Shown here piece by piece: positions 46,788 to 55,217 of a stretch of 64,000 bases of DNA (the first letter of the stretch is position 1; each line of letters begins with the position of its first letter). The position numbers were made by a program, and so were the translations under genes. The notes beneath the pieces were generated by a model. It was not told the DNA's origin and made no database searches. It saw nothing but the letters and a program-made list of their open reading frames with translations. Origin of the DNA: Hellea sp039977295. GTDB lineage: Bacteria; Pseudomonadota; Alphaproteobacteria; Caulobacterales; Maricaulaceae. The stretch covers positions 372,001 through 436,000 of the forward strand of contig JBDWDN010000009.1 in the NCBI GenBank assembly GCA_039977295.1, given 5' to 3'.

Positions 46788-48440
46788 ATGCCAAAACAGA
46801 TGAAAAAAACAGCTGGGCCAGCTTCACAAAGCGGCGCGCTCGAAGCTGTGACGACTAATGTAACAACAGCTCGGCGTGCTGATGAAAAGCGCGGCTCTGC
46901 ACAGCGCCGTAATGCGCCTGCGCATAATCAGGCGGCGTTAAATGACTTTGCGAGCAAAGTGCGCGCGCCAGACATCCGCAAGCAGCCTGATCGCCGCCGC
47001 GCGCGTAAGACAACGGCAGATATTACCGTTCCGCAAAAGCAAACCAGTATGAACGCGCTACGCTTTGCCCTGCGCGCCTCTGATATTTTTTGGGTGACAG
47101 CCATTATCGTGCTGGGTGTTTGGAATGGCTATGTTGGGATTAATGATAAGCAAATTTTAGCGCCTATTGCCGCTGCGCTACTGGGCAGTGTCATCTTCAT
47201 TACGATGCTCTTTGCTAATCGCGCTCACCGCTTTGCGGCGGCTGAGACTTTTGGGCAACATATGCGCACGGTCATGATGGCTGCCTTTGGCGCGCTGGGC
47301 CTGTGGCTAACCATAGCCCTCATTGTAAAGCCTGACACATTCTTGCCTGACGCGCTCGCCATAGCCGGCCTAGGCGCAAGCGCAGTGCTCGCAATATTGC
47401 ACAGCCTTTATTATAGCCAAGTCAAACGGCTGCATAATCGCGGCGCCCTGGCCCCGACGATTGTTATGCTCGGCGCAACAGAATCTGCCCGCCGCTTGAT
47501 CGAAGAAAATGCCAAAACGCGCGAGCTCAATATCCTCGCCATCTTTGATGAACGCCTTGCTCGCGCGCCGCATAATATTCACGGCGTGCCTGTTGTAGGA
47601 AAAATCGAAGACCTTCTGACATGGGATCAATTGCCATATGTTAACCGCATCGTCGTGACTCTGCCCGGCATGGCCCAGAGCCGTAAGCAAGCCTTTTTAG
47701 AGCAAGTTAAATTATTGCCTAACCGTATCGCATTCGTCGTCGATGAGTTTGAAAACCTCAATCATGTCCAGCAGCGCCTCTCGCAAATCGCCGAAGTCGG
47801 CATGCGCGACGTCACAGGCAATCCCAAAGGCGGCGCCCATACCGCGGTTAAGCGCCTCATGGATATCGGCATTGGCACGCTCGCCCTTATTGGCCTTTCG
47901 CCTATCCTCGCAATTGTTGCGCTGATGATTAAGAAAGATAGCCCCGGCCCCGTTTTGTTCAAACAGCCGCGCCACGGATTTAATAACCGCGTCTTTAACG
48001 TCTATAAATTCCGCTCTATGCGCAATGACCAAGCTGATTTAAAAGCCGCGCAGCAGACCGTTGCGGGCGATGCGCGGGTCACGAAAATTGGGCGTTTTAT
48101 CCGCAAAACATCCATTGATGAATTGCCGCAACTGCTCAACGTTATCAAAGGCGAAATGTCTCTTGTTGGGCCGCGTCCCCATGCTGTGGGTATGCGCACA
48201 GAGGGTAAAGACTCTATGGAATTAGTTGCAGAATATGCCCATCGCCATAAAGTCAAACCTGGCATGACGGGCTGGGCGCAAATAAACGGTTCGCGCGGCC
48301 CATTGCATAACGGCGATGATGTTGCGCGCCGCGTGGAACTTGACGTTGATTATATTGAACGCAGCAATGCCGTCTTTGATCTTTACATCATGCTGAAAAC
48401 TCTGCCAGTCTTACTCGGCGATAGCGAGAACATCCGCTAG
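46788..48440 (+). CDS. hfsE: Undecaprenyl-phosphate sugar-1-phosphate transferase (initiating polyprenyl phosphotransferase)
   Basis: 550 residues. A basic, disordered N-terminus of about 85 residues is followed by four to five membrane segments, a CoA-binding-like domain, and a C-terminal catalytic domain with KRLMDIGIGTLALIGLSP, YKFRSM and SIDELPQLLNVIKGEMSLVG. It loads the first sugar phosphate onto undecaprenyl phosphate, starting the repeat unit. ATG 46788 is preferred because AAGGTGGG precedes it. The symbol rests on locus synteny with Caulobacter holdfast genes; WcaJ/PssY-type enzymes are the alternative. Confidence 0.75.
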   Translation: MPKQMKKTAGPASQSGALEAVTTNVTTARRADEKRGSAQRRNAPAHNQAALNDFASKVRAPDIRKQPDRRRARKTTADITVPQKQTSMNALRFALRASDIFWVTAIIVLGVWNGYVGINDKQILAPIAAALLGSVIFITMLFANRAHRFAAAETFGQHMRTVMMAAFGALGLWLTIALIVKPDTFLPDALAIAGLGASAVLAILHSLYYSQVKRLHNRGALAPTIVMLGATESARRLIEENAKTRELNILAIFDERLARAPHNIHGVPVVGKIEDLLTWDQLPYVNRIVVTLPGMAQSRKQAFLEQVKLLPNRIAFVVDEFENLNHVQQRLSQIAEVGMRDVTGNPKGGAHTAVKRLMDIGIGTLALIGLSPILAIVALMIKKDSPGPVLFKQPRHGFNNRVFNVYKFRSMRNDQADLKAAQQTVAGDARVTKIGRFIRKTSIDELPQLLNVIKGEMSLVGPRPHAVGMRTEGKDSMELVAEYAHRHKVKPGMTGWAQINGSRGPLHNGDDVARRVELDVDYIERSNAVFDLYIMLKTLPVLLGDSENIR

Positions 48441-48477
48441 TGGTCTCCAGCCATACATATCCTTGGGAGCTTCGGTC

Positions 48478-49938
48478 ATGATGGGCCGCTCCATGCTGGC
48501 CTACATCCCGGTCAATCTGGCGAATATTGTCGCCAGTTTCGGGACAATCGTGGTTTTAACACGCTTGCTCAATGGCGAGGAGTTTGGTCGCTATGCGCTG
48601 GCTATGATTACCATGCAATTCGCCCATATGGGATTCTTTACTTGGCTCGAAGCCGCCATGGCGCGTTTCCAAGCCCGCGCCGAGCGAGAGGATGATGTTA
48701 ATTCTCACCTCAAGACGATTTATAGCTATTCCATCGCAACCGGCGCGGCCGGCTTTGCAATGCTGATGGTACTTGTTTGGGCGGCCCCTATTTCGAGTCT
48801 TATGAAGACCGTCTTGGTCTTTGCGCTGGCCTCTACAACTATTCAAATTCTGTTTAACCTTGGTATGGAGGCCCACAAAGCCGCGCACCGTATCAAGCGT
48901 TATAGCTTTACCTATTCCACACAAACCCTGCTGAGTTTTACCTTTGGCATCATCCTCATACTGGCCACGCCTTTGCGAGAAGCCGCCCCTTTTCTGGGTA
49001 TCATCATTGCGCTTTTAATCACCTTGGTCCTTGATTTACCCTTCATGCTTAAACAAATGAAAGGCGGTAAGGTTCAGCCTAAAAAGGCAAAGACCTATTT
49101 TAATTACGGCATGCCGATTTGTATTTCGCTTTTACTAGCCTATGCTTTGAATTCTGCAGATATGTATTTAATTGCAGGGATAATGGGCGAAGCCTCTGCT
49201 GGGCAATATAATGCCGGCTATAATCTGGCCAACCGCTCGCTTGAAATTCTATTCGTCTGGATCTCGATGGCCGCAACGCCAATCGCGGTGACCCTGATGG
49301 AGCGCGAAGGCGTCGAAGGCTCCAAGAAAATCATGAAAGATTACGGCGCGTCGCTCCTTTGGATTGCGATGCCCGCCGCGACAGGTATCGCGCTCGTCGC
49401 AAAAGAATTTGGCTTTATCCTAGGCGAGAGCGTTCGCGCCGAGGCTATTACGGTTATGCCCATGATTGCTTTCGCTGGCGTACTCAACGGTTTAATCAGC
49501 TATTACGCGCAGCGCGCCTTTATGCTGTCCGGTAAGACCAGCATGTTTATGTGGGCCATGGTGCCGCCTGTTGTGCTCAATATTGGACTCAACCTTTGGC
49601 TTATCCCCCTTCACGGATTAATGGGGGCTGTTTTTGCGACAGTCATATCTTATGGCCTTGGCTTTGTGCTCGCAGTCGCTATTGGCCGCCGGTATTATCC
49701 CCTACCTATCCCTGTGCGGGCGGTGCTTGAGATTGGCGTTGCTTGCTTGTGTATGGCCGTAGCCGTTCTAGCTCTTCCTGACCTATCCCACCTGCATGAC
49801 CTTATCGCGCTCGTGATTAAGGCCGCGATAGGCGGTCTGGTTTATGTCAGTGTCTGTATGGCGATTAATGCTGCCAATTCGCGCACATTCATTAAAGGGC
49901 TGCTGGATAAGCGCCGCCTGAAAGCGGTGACGTCATGA
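48478..49938 (+). CDS. hfsF: Polysaccharide flippase (Wzx/MATE type)
   Basis: 486 residues with about twelve to fourteen hydrophobic segments; a typical Wzx/MOP superfamily length. It should flip the lipid-linked repeat unit across the inner membrane. The ATG at 48478 follows GGGAG; it overlaps the glycosyltransferase start as ATGA. Named by synteny with Caulobacter hfsF. Confidence 0.78.
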   Translation: MMGRSMLAYIPVNLANIVASFGTIVVLTRLLNGEEFGRYALAMITMQFAHMGFFTWLEAAMARFQARAEREDDVNSHLKTIYSYSIATGAAGFAMLMVLVWAAPISSLMKTVLVFALASTTIQILFNLGMEAHKAAHRIKRYSFTYSTQTLLSFTFGIILILATPLREAAPFLGIIIALLITLVLDLPFMLKQMKGGKVQPKKAKTYFNYGMPICISLLLAYALNSADMYLIAGIMGEASAGQYNAGYNLANRSLEILFVWISMAATPIAVTLMEREGVEGSKKIMKDYGASLLWIAMPAATGIALVAKEFGFILGESVRAEAITVMPMIAFAGVLNGLISYYAQRAFMLSGKTSMFMWAMVPPVVLNIGLNLWLIPLHGLMGAVFATVISYGLGFVLAVAIGRRYYPLPIPVRAVLEIGVACLCMAVAVLALPDLSHLHDLIALVIKAAIGGLVYVSVCMAINAANSRTFIKGLLDKRRLKAVTS

Positions 49939-50873
49939 GCGCTATGACGCATATCAAAAGCCTAAAGCAAAGCCGCAAGACCCCCGTGCTTTCTGTGCTT
50001 ATCCCCTATTTCAGAGATGACCCCAGCGCCTTGCTCCAAGCTTTGCTGTCTCAAACAGCAGACCAAGATAACAGAGTCGAAATCCTGATTTATGATGACG
50101 GAACAGGCGATGCCGATTTGAACGCCAAGGTTTGCGCCGCCGTTAAATCCGCCCATAGCCCTGTGCATCTCATGATCGCGCATCAGAATAAAGGCCGCTC
50201 CGCGGCGCGTAATGCGCTGCAAGAGCAAGCGAAAGCCGATTGGGTCTTGTTCCTCGACGCCGATATGCGTCCCGTCTCCTCTGATTTCTTGAGCGACTAT
50301 ACCGCCTTAATTAATGCAGATGCAGGCGATGTGATCTTTGGCGGCTTTACCGTTGCTGAGAAGGCCGACACGCCCGATCAGGAACTGCACCGCGCCTTAT
50401 CTGAAGTCTCTGATTGCCTGTCGCTGGCCGCGCGCCAAGCCGCAGGGCCGCAATTTGTGGCCTCGTCCAATCTGGCCGTGCGCAAATCCGTTTTGGCTGC
50501 TGAAGGTTTTGATGATGGCTTTTCGGGGTGGGGCTGGGAAGATAGCGAATGGGCTGCGCGGGCGTCTAAACGTTTTGCGCTTATCCATGCCAATATTCCG
50601 GCTCTGCATTTGGGCCTAGAAAGCACGGAGACATTGCTGCGCCGCTTTAGCACCAGCGGGCCTAATTATGTTCGCTTTACCCAAAAACACCCTGAGCTCG
50701 CGAAGAACCTAAGCCTGTTCCAAATATCGCAGAAACTGCGCAAAACCCCGGGGCAAAAACTCATGCGGCCATTTTTAAAGCTTACTGTCAGCCTCAATAT
50801 CATGCCGATTAAGCTGCGCCTTTTGGCGCTTAAGCTTTGGCGCGCGAGCTATTATGCAGAGGCTTTCGCATAA
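49935..50873 (+). CDS. Family 2 glycosyltransferase
   Basis: 312 residues, cytosolic. SVLIPYFRDD opens the GT-A fold, followed by YDDGTGD and the metal site DADM near residue 112. The second region WGWEDSEWAAR is the common acceptor-side motif. It is cotranslated with the flippase (ATGA overlap) and with the deacetylase (TAATG). In the holdfast locus it may correspond to an extra transferase such as HfsL, not certain. Confidence 0.8.
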   Translation: MSAMTHIKSLKQSRKTPVLSVLIPYFRDDPSALLQALLSQTADQDNRVEILIYDDGTGDADLNAKVCAAVKSAHSPVHLMIAHQNKGRSAARNALQEQAKADWVLFLDADMRPVSSDFLSDYTALINADAGDVIFGGFTVAEKADTPDQELHRALSEVSDCLSLAARQAAGPQFVASSNLAVRKSVLAAEGFDDGFSGWGWEDSEWAARASKRFALIHANIPALHLGLESTETLLRRFSTSGPNYVRFTQKHPELAKNLSLFQISQKLRKTPGQKLMRPFLKLTVSLNIMPIKLRLLALKLWRASYYAEAFA

Positions 50874-51634
50874 TGAGTATTTACCGCCCAGATATGTCGC
50901 TAAAAGCCAAGGTCAAACGCCGCCTCGTGCCTTATACGGCGCGCCGCGTTTTAAAACCCAAACTCGCGCGCCCGATTGTCAGCTTTAGTTTTGATGATTG
51001 CCCAAAATCCGTTATTGAAAATGCGATTAAACCTCTCGCGCAGGAAAACTGGCGCTCAACCGTGTATATCGCCATGGGACTTTGTGGCACGACTAATCAC
51101 CTCGGCCTTCACATGAGCGCGGCAGATGTCAAAGCTCTGCATGAAGACGGCCATGAAATTGCAGATCACACCTATGATCACATTGACGCGACAGCGCACA
51201 GCACCGCCGCTTTTATGGCAAATATTGATAGAAACCAATCAGCGATAAATGCGCTAGGCCTGCCCGCTAGCCAGACATTTGCCTATCCTTACGGCCAGGT
51301 AACGGCGCCGCTAAAAACCGCGCTAGAGGCAAAATTCAAAGGCGCGCGCGGCATTCGCAGCCGAGAAAGCGGTGAGGATATTGACCTGAACCAAATCAGG
51401 GCAAACCGTCTTTATGCGGGTGCTGATTTTGAAACCCTTTTGGGCCAAATAGACCGCATTAAGAGTAAGCCCGGATGGTTGCCGATCTTCACACATGATA
51501 TACGCATTAATCCCAGCCCTTATGGCTGCACGCCCGCGCAAATGCGCCGCGTGATTGACGCTGTAAAAGCCTCGAACGCCCAGGTTCTTCCCATGGCCGA
51601 AGCGATACGGCAAATGGAGTTAACTCATGACTAG
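50873..51634 (+). CDS. hfsH: Polysaccharide deacetylase (NodB domain)
   Basis: 253 residues. PIVSFSFDDCPKS supplies the catalytic and metal Asp residues (41-42), and HEIADHTYDH supplies the metal His residues 99 and 103 of carbohydrate esterase family 4. No signal peptide is visible, as in the Caulobacter holdfast deacetylase, which deacetylates N-acetylglucosamine units for adhesion. The length is also alike. The start ATG overlaps the previous stop as TAATG. Confidence 0.8.
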   Translation: MSIYRPDMSLKAKVKRRLVPYTARRVLKPKLARPIVSFSFDDCPKSVIENAIKPLAQENWRSTVYIAMGLCGTTNHLGLHMSAADVKALHEDGHEIADHTYDHIDATAHSTAAFMANIDRNQSAINALGLPASQTFAYPYGQVTAPLKTALEAKFKGARGIRSRESGEDIDLNQIRANRLYAGADFETLLGQIDRIKSKPGWLPIFTHDIRINPSPYGCTPAQMRRVIDAVKASNAQVLPMAEAIRQMELTHD

Positions 51635-52664
51635 ACCCGCTAGAAAACACCAAGCCGACCCTCAGTGGGGCGCGCCAGCAGACGCCCGAAAAACACGGCC
51701 CGTCCAAGATTGGAGTCAGGGTGTGTCTATCATCGTCCCGACCTATAAACGGCCTGACGGAATTCGTATCGCGCTAAATAGCCTGATGGGACAAAGCGCC
51801 GGCGCGCGCGCAGTTGAAATTATCATTGCCGATAATGACCCGCTAGGCAGCGCCGAAGCCTTTGTGAAAACATTTGCAAAGACGGCCTTGACCGAGATAA
51901 TTTACAGACATGTTCCTGAGCCTGGCGTGTCTAATGCGCGTAACGGCGCGCTGGATGCCGCACGTGGGCGCTTTATCGCATTCCTTGATGACGATATGGA
52001 CGCCCTTCCCGGATGGCTAGAGGAGCTTGTTAAAGCCTCTTTGAAATATAAAGCCGCCATTACATTTGGCCCAGCCCGCGCGGTCATGCCCAATAAAGAC
52101 GACCCGCTTAATCCTTATATGGCGCCCTTCTTTTCGCGCGTTGCCGATGCGCCAGAAGGCTATATTGAAAAATGCCTTGGCACAGGCGGATGCTTGCTAG
52201 ACTTATCGCTTTGCCAAATGCCCAGCCCTGCCTTTGATCCTATCCATAATGAGACGGGCGGCGAGGATGACGCGCTGTTCCATCACCTGCAAGAAAACGG
52301 TGCTAAAGTTGCTTGGGCGATCAAGGCCGAGAGCTATGAGATTGTGCCCGCCTCTCGCGCCACGCCCGCCTATATGTGGAAACGCAATTTCGCCTTTGGT
52401 CAAGGCCCCACCCAAGAGCAAGCGGATAAAGGCGCGGCGGGCACCATAGGCATCGCCAAATGGATGAGTATTGGCGCTCTGCAGCTCTGTATTTACGGGC
52501 CACTCTATCTGGGCCTAAAACTCCTCGGCCGCCCGAAATATATTCACTTTCATAACCGCACAGCCCAAGCCCTTGGGAAGATTTGCTGGTGGAGCAGCTT
52601 TACGCAAAAACTCTACGGTGTGAATGCAACCACAGGCGCAATAAATGGCGCAAACGCTTCGTGA
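51627..52664 (+). CDS. hfsG: Family 2 glycosyltransferase, HfsG-like
   Basis: 345 residues with VSIIVPTYKRPDG, ADNDPLG, GVSNARNGALDAARG and FLDDDMD, a clear GT-A fold with a DDD metal site. The C-terminal region has one possible membrane segment (IGALQLCIYGPLYLGLKLLG). It is cotranslated with the deacetylase (8-base overlap). Named hfsG by its adjacency to the deacetylase, as in Caulobacter. Confidence 0.72.
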   Translation: MTRPARKHQADPQWGAPADARKTRPVQDWSQGVSIIVPTYKRPDGIRIALNSLMGQSAGARAVEIIIADNDPLGSAEAFVKTFAKTALTEIIYRHVPEPGVSNARNGALDAARGRFIAFLDDDMDALPGWLEELVKASLKYKAAITFGPARAVMPNKDDPLNPYMAPFFSRVADAPEGYIEKCLGTGGCLLDLSLCQMPSPAFDPIHNETGGEDDALFHHLQENGAKVAWAIKAESYEIVPASRATPAYMWKRNFAFGQGPTQEQADKGAAGTIGIAKWMSIGALQLCIYGPLYLGLKLLGRPKYIHFHNRTAQALGKICWWSSFTQKLYGVNATTGAINGANAS

Positions 52665-53818
52665 TGAGCTGGCTTACAGCCACAGATAATAGCCGCCTCT
52701 CCGAGACGGCGAAGTTTGGATATATTCCAGGCCTTGACGGGCTGCGTGCAATTGCCGTGCTGATCGTTATGGTCGCGCATCTGGGGTTTGAGCATATCGT
52801 GCCGGGCGGTTTTGGCGTCACAGTCTTCTTCTTTATTTCGGGCTTTCTCATCACTCGGCTTTTACTGGCGGAGTCAGAGAAAAGCGGCATTGGCCTTAAG
52901 AATTTCTATGCCCGCCGCTTTGTGCGGCTTTATCCCGCTTTGCTCTTCATGCTCTTTGGCACCGTGGCGATCTACGGCCTTGCGGGAATTGGCGGGCCGT
53001 CAGGCGCAGAGCTTACCGCAGGCGTATTTTACTTCACGAATATCTTCCAAGTCTTTACCCGCGCCACAACAGACACCCTGCCTTTCATGCCGTGGACGCA
53101 TCTCTGGTCTTTGGCGGTGGAGGAACATTTCTACCTTATTTTCCCAGCCTTTATGTTTTTGTGCCGCAAGAACTGGAAACGCGCCGCCGCCATCCTAATC
53201 GTAATACTCGCAGCCGTGCCGCTCTGGCGCGCCTTCATCATGTTTGGCACAGAGCTTCCCTTTGCTGATTATAATTACATGATGACAGATGCCCGCTTTG
53301 ACAGCCTCGCCTGGGGATGTTTGCTAAGTGTGCTGTTGCACCTAAAAGGCAATCTAAAAGTCTTCAAACCCCTACTCGGCTTGATACCCACAGCCATCGC
53401 AGGCGCAGCCATAATAGCCTCATTTCTAATCCGCGATGAGACATTCCGCTACACGCTACGCTTTACCCTTCAAGGCGCGGCGCTCTTCGTGTTGGTGCTA
53501 AATTTCTATTACCTCAAAGCCTTGAACTTTGCGGTCTCAATGATGGAATGGAAATGGCTCGCCTGGGTCGGACAAGTCTCCTACGCCCTATATCTCTGGC
53601 ACGTCCCAATCTACGACCTGGTTCACCGCGCCATGGACCGCGGCCCTATGAGCCTGCTTGTGACAACAGTAGCCAGCTTCGCCCTCGCCGCCATCTCATT
53701 CTACATCGTAGAAAAACCCTTTGTGGCGCTACGCAAACGCTTCGGTGCGCATATCGTAAAGCGTGATGTTAAGGTGGAAAACGTGGAACCGAAGATGGGT
53801 CACGCGGTAGCGGAATAA
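52664..53818 (+). CDS. Acyltransferase family 3 (OafA-like) membrane protein
   Basis: 384 residues with ten or more membrane segments. IPGLDGLRAIAVLIVMVAH and FFFISGFLITRLLL are the conserved start of acyltransferase 3 proteins, and TTLWSLAVEEHFYL-like THLWSLAVEEHFYL is the central motif. It probably O-acylates the polysaccharide. Start ATG 52664 overlaps the previous stop as TGATG; an upstream in-frame codon at 52583 is rejected for that reason. Confidence 0.85.
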   Translation: MSWLTATDNSRLSETAKFGYIPGLDGLRAIAVLIVMVAHLGFEHIVPGGFGVTVFFFISGFLITRLLLAESEKSGIGLKNFYARRFVRLYPALLFMLFGTVAIYGLAGIGGPSGAELTAGVFYFTNIFQVFTRATTDTLPFMPWTHLWSLAVEEHFYLIFPAFMFLCRKNWKRAAAILIVILAAVPLWRAFIMFGTELPFADYNYMMTDARFDSLAWGCLLSVLLHLKGNLKVFKPLLGLIPTAIAGAAIIASFLIRDETFRYTLRFTLQGAALFVLVLNFYYLKALNFAVSMMEWKWLAWVGQVSYALYLWHVPIYDLVHRAMDRGPMSLLVTTVASFALAAISFYIVEKPFVALRKRFGAHIVKRDVKVENVEPKMGHAVAE

Positions 53819-53881
53819 TCCCCGCAAATATTCCATCGAATAAGGATTGCCCGTCCTACCAGTGCGGTATCATTTCCAAAC

Positions 53882-55207
53882 TCACCGCGTAATCGCGCGC
53901 CTTACGTCCTGCGTGAAATAGTTTTCACGTGGCTTGTTGCGCCAGTAGGGTTTCTCAAAGGCGAAGAGTTTGGCTGAGACGGCGACGAATATCACCCAGC
54001 TGAGATCATTTTGCTGTAAGATCGCGCTTTCTGACAATGAAAAGACGAAGAAGACGATAACAACTAAGATCGCGAAATAGGTTTCTGAACCGCCGCGCCA
54101 AATGCGCTGGATGGCCAGAATGAACGTCCAGATAAAATGAAGCGCGAAAACGGCCACACCTAAAAGACCCACGGATAGCCATGTTTCGATCCAGCCATTA
54201 TGCGCCGTCGGAATACCCCATTGCAGCTGCAAGCGAACATAATAGGACGGGCCCAATTGATCCATCCAATAGACGCCGTAGCCATAGCCTAGATAAGGTT
54301 TCTCTTTGATGGAGCGCATAAGCGCGTCCCAAATATCTGTTCGCCCTGTTAGGGTTCTGTCTTTCCCGATAAGCTCTAACATCATGTCAGGCGCGACTAA
54401 GACCAAGCCTATTAATATCGTTGTGCCGGCTAGAAATAAATAGGTCACAGGGATACGCAGAACCGGGAAGCGGCGAAAGACGCGCAGCACGATAAACAAA
54501 CCTATCGCGGCGAGGCATGCGAGGAGCGCCGTCTTTGACGTGGAAAGAATAACCAGGCCAAAACATAAGATGCCAAGCGGCACCCAAACCCAGCCGCGGC
54601 TAGGTTTCATGGCGAAGGCGCACATCATAACCACAAGACCGCGTGTCATCTGCGAGCCGAGATAGTTTTTCTCGCTCCAGGGGCCGCGCCATGCGCCGTG
54701 GTGGATTTCATTATGGATCGCGCGGGGCGGATCTATAAAGCCGTGAAGCAGCGAGAACAAAGCCAAAGCCCCAAAGACCATAGCTAGCCTTTGCACAAGC
54801 CCGTTCCAATCATAGCGCGCGGCCAAGACTAAGCCAAATAAGGTCGTCATCAATAGCGCCACAGCGCGGCGCGTGGTGATGCCGGGATCAATAGACCAAA
54901 GCATGGAAACGCCGCAAACCAGCACAGAAATAATGAGGATAGGGCTGAAAATCGCAATTCGCGTTAATTGCGGCAAACACCGAAAGCCTAGCATTAAGAT
55001 AAGCCCGTAAACAGGATACCACATCAGGCGCGCCATAGGGAATTCGCGTTCTAAGTCATTGAGGTCGGTAAATAATATTCCGATAATCGCGCCGCTGAAA
55101 TAGAGCAATAGAAAGAAAAATATCGTATTTTCAATACCATGTAAAAATGAGCCCAGCGCATAATTGCGCTGTCTCAGATTGTCATGGGTATAGGCAGTTG
55201 TGACCAT
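53882..55207 (-). CDS. hfsC: O-antigen ligase/polymerase family protein (Wzy-like)
   Basis: 441 residues with about eleven membrane segments. LSTSKTALLACLA and YGYGVYWM and AHNGWIETWLSVG match the periplasmic loop signature of Wzy_C proteins. In this locus it is the repeat-unit polymerase; Caulobacter HfsC has that role. It lies 10 bases after the chain-length gene. Confidence 0.75.
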   Translation of the reverse strand: MVTTAYTHDNLRQRNYALGSFLHGIENTIFFFLLLYFSGAIIGILFTDLNDLEREFPMARLMWYPVYGLILMLGFRCLPQLTRIAIFSPILIISVLVCGVSMLWSIDPGITTRRAVALLMTTLFGLVLAARYDWNGLVQRLAMVFGALALFSLLHGFIDPPRAIHNEIHHGAWRGPWSEKNYLGSQMTRGLVVMMCAFAMKPSRGWVWVPLGILCFGLVILSTSKTALLACLAAIGLFIVLRVFRRFPVLRIPVTYLFLAGTTILIGLVLVAPDMMLELIGKDRTLTGRTDIWDALMRSIKEKPYLGYGYGVYWMDQLGPSYYVRLQLQWGIPTAHNGWIETWLSVGLLGVAVFALHFIWTFILAIQRIWRGGSETYFAILVVIVFFVFSLSESAILQQNDLSWVIFVAVSAKLFAFEKPYWRNKPRENYFTQDVRRAITR

Positions 55208-55217
55208 CGGGCCCAGG

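Noticed and set aside
10033..53835. Shared 13-mer ATCCCCGCAAATA after two unrelated genes (10031 and 53819)
   Set aside because: Dozens of shared 13-mers are expected by chance in 64 kb.
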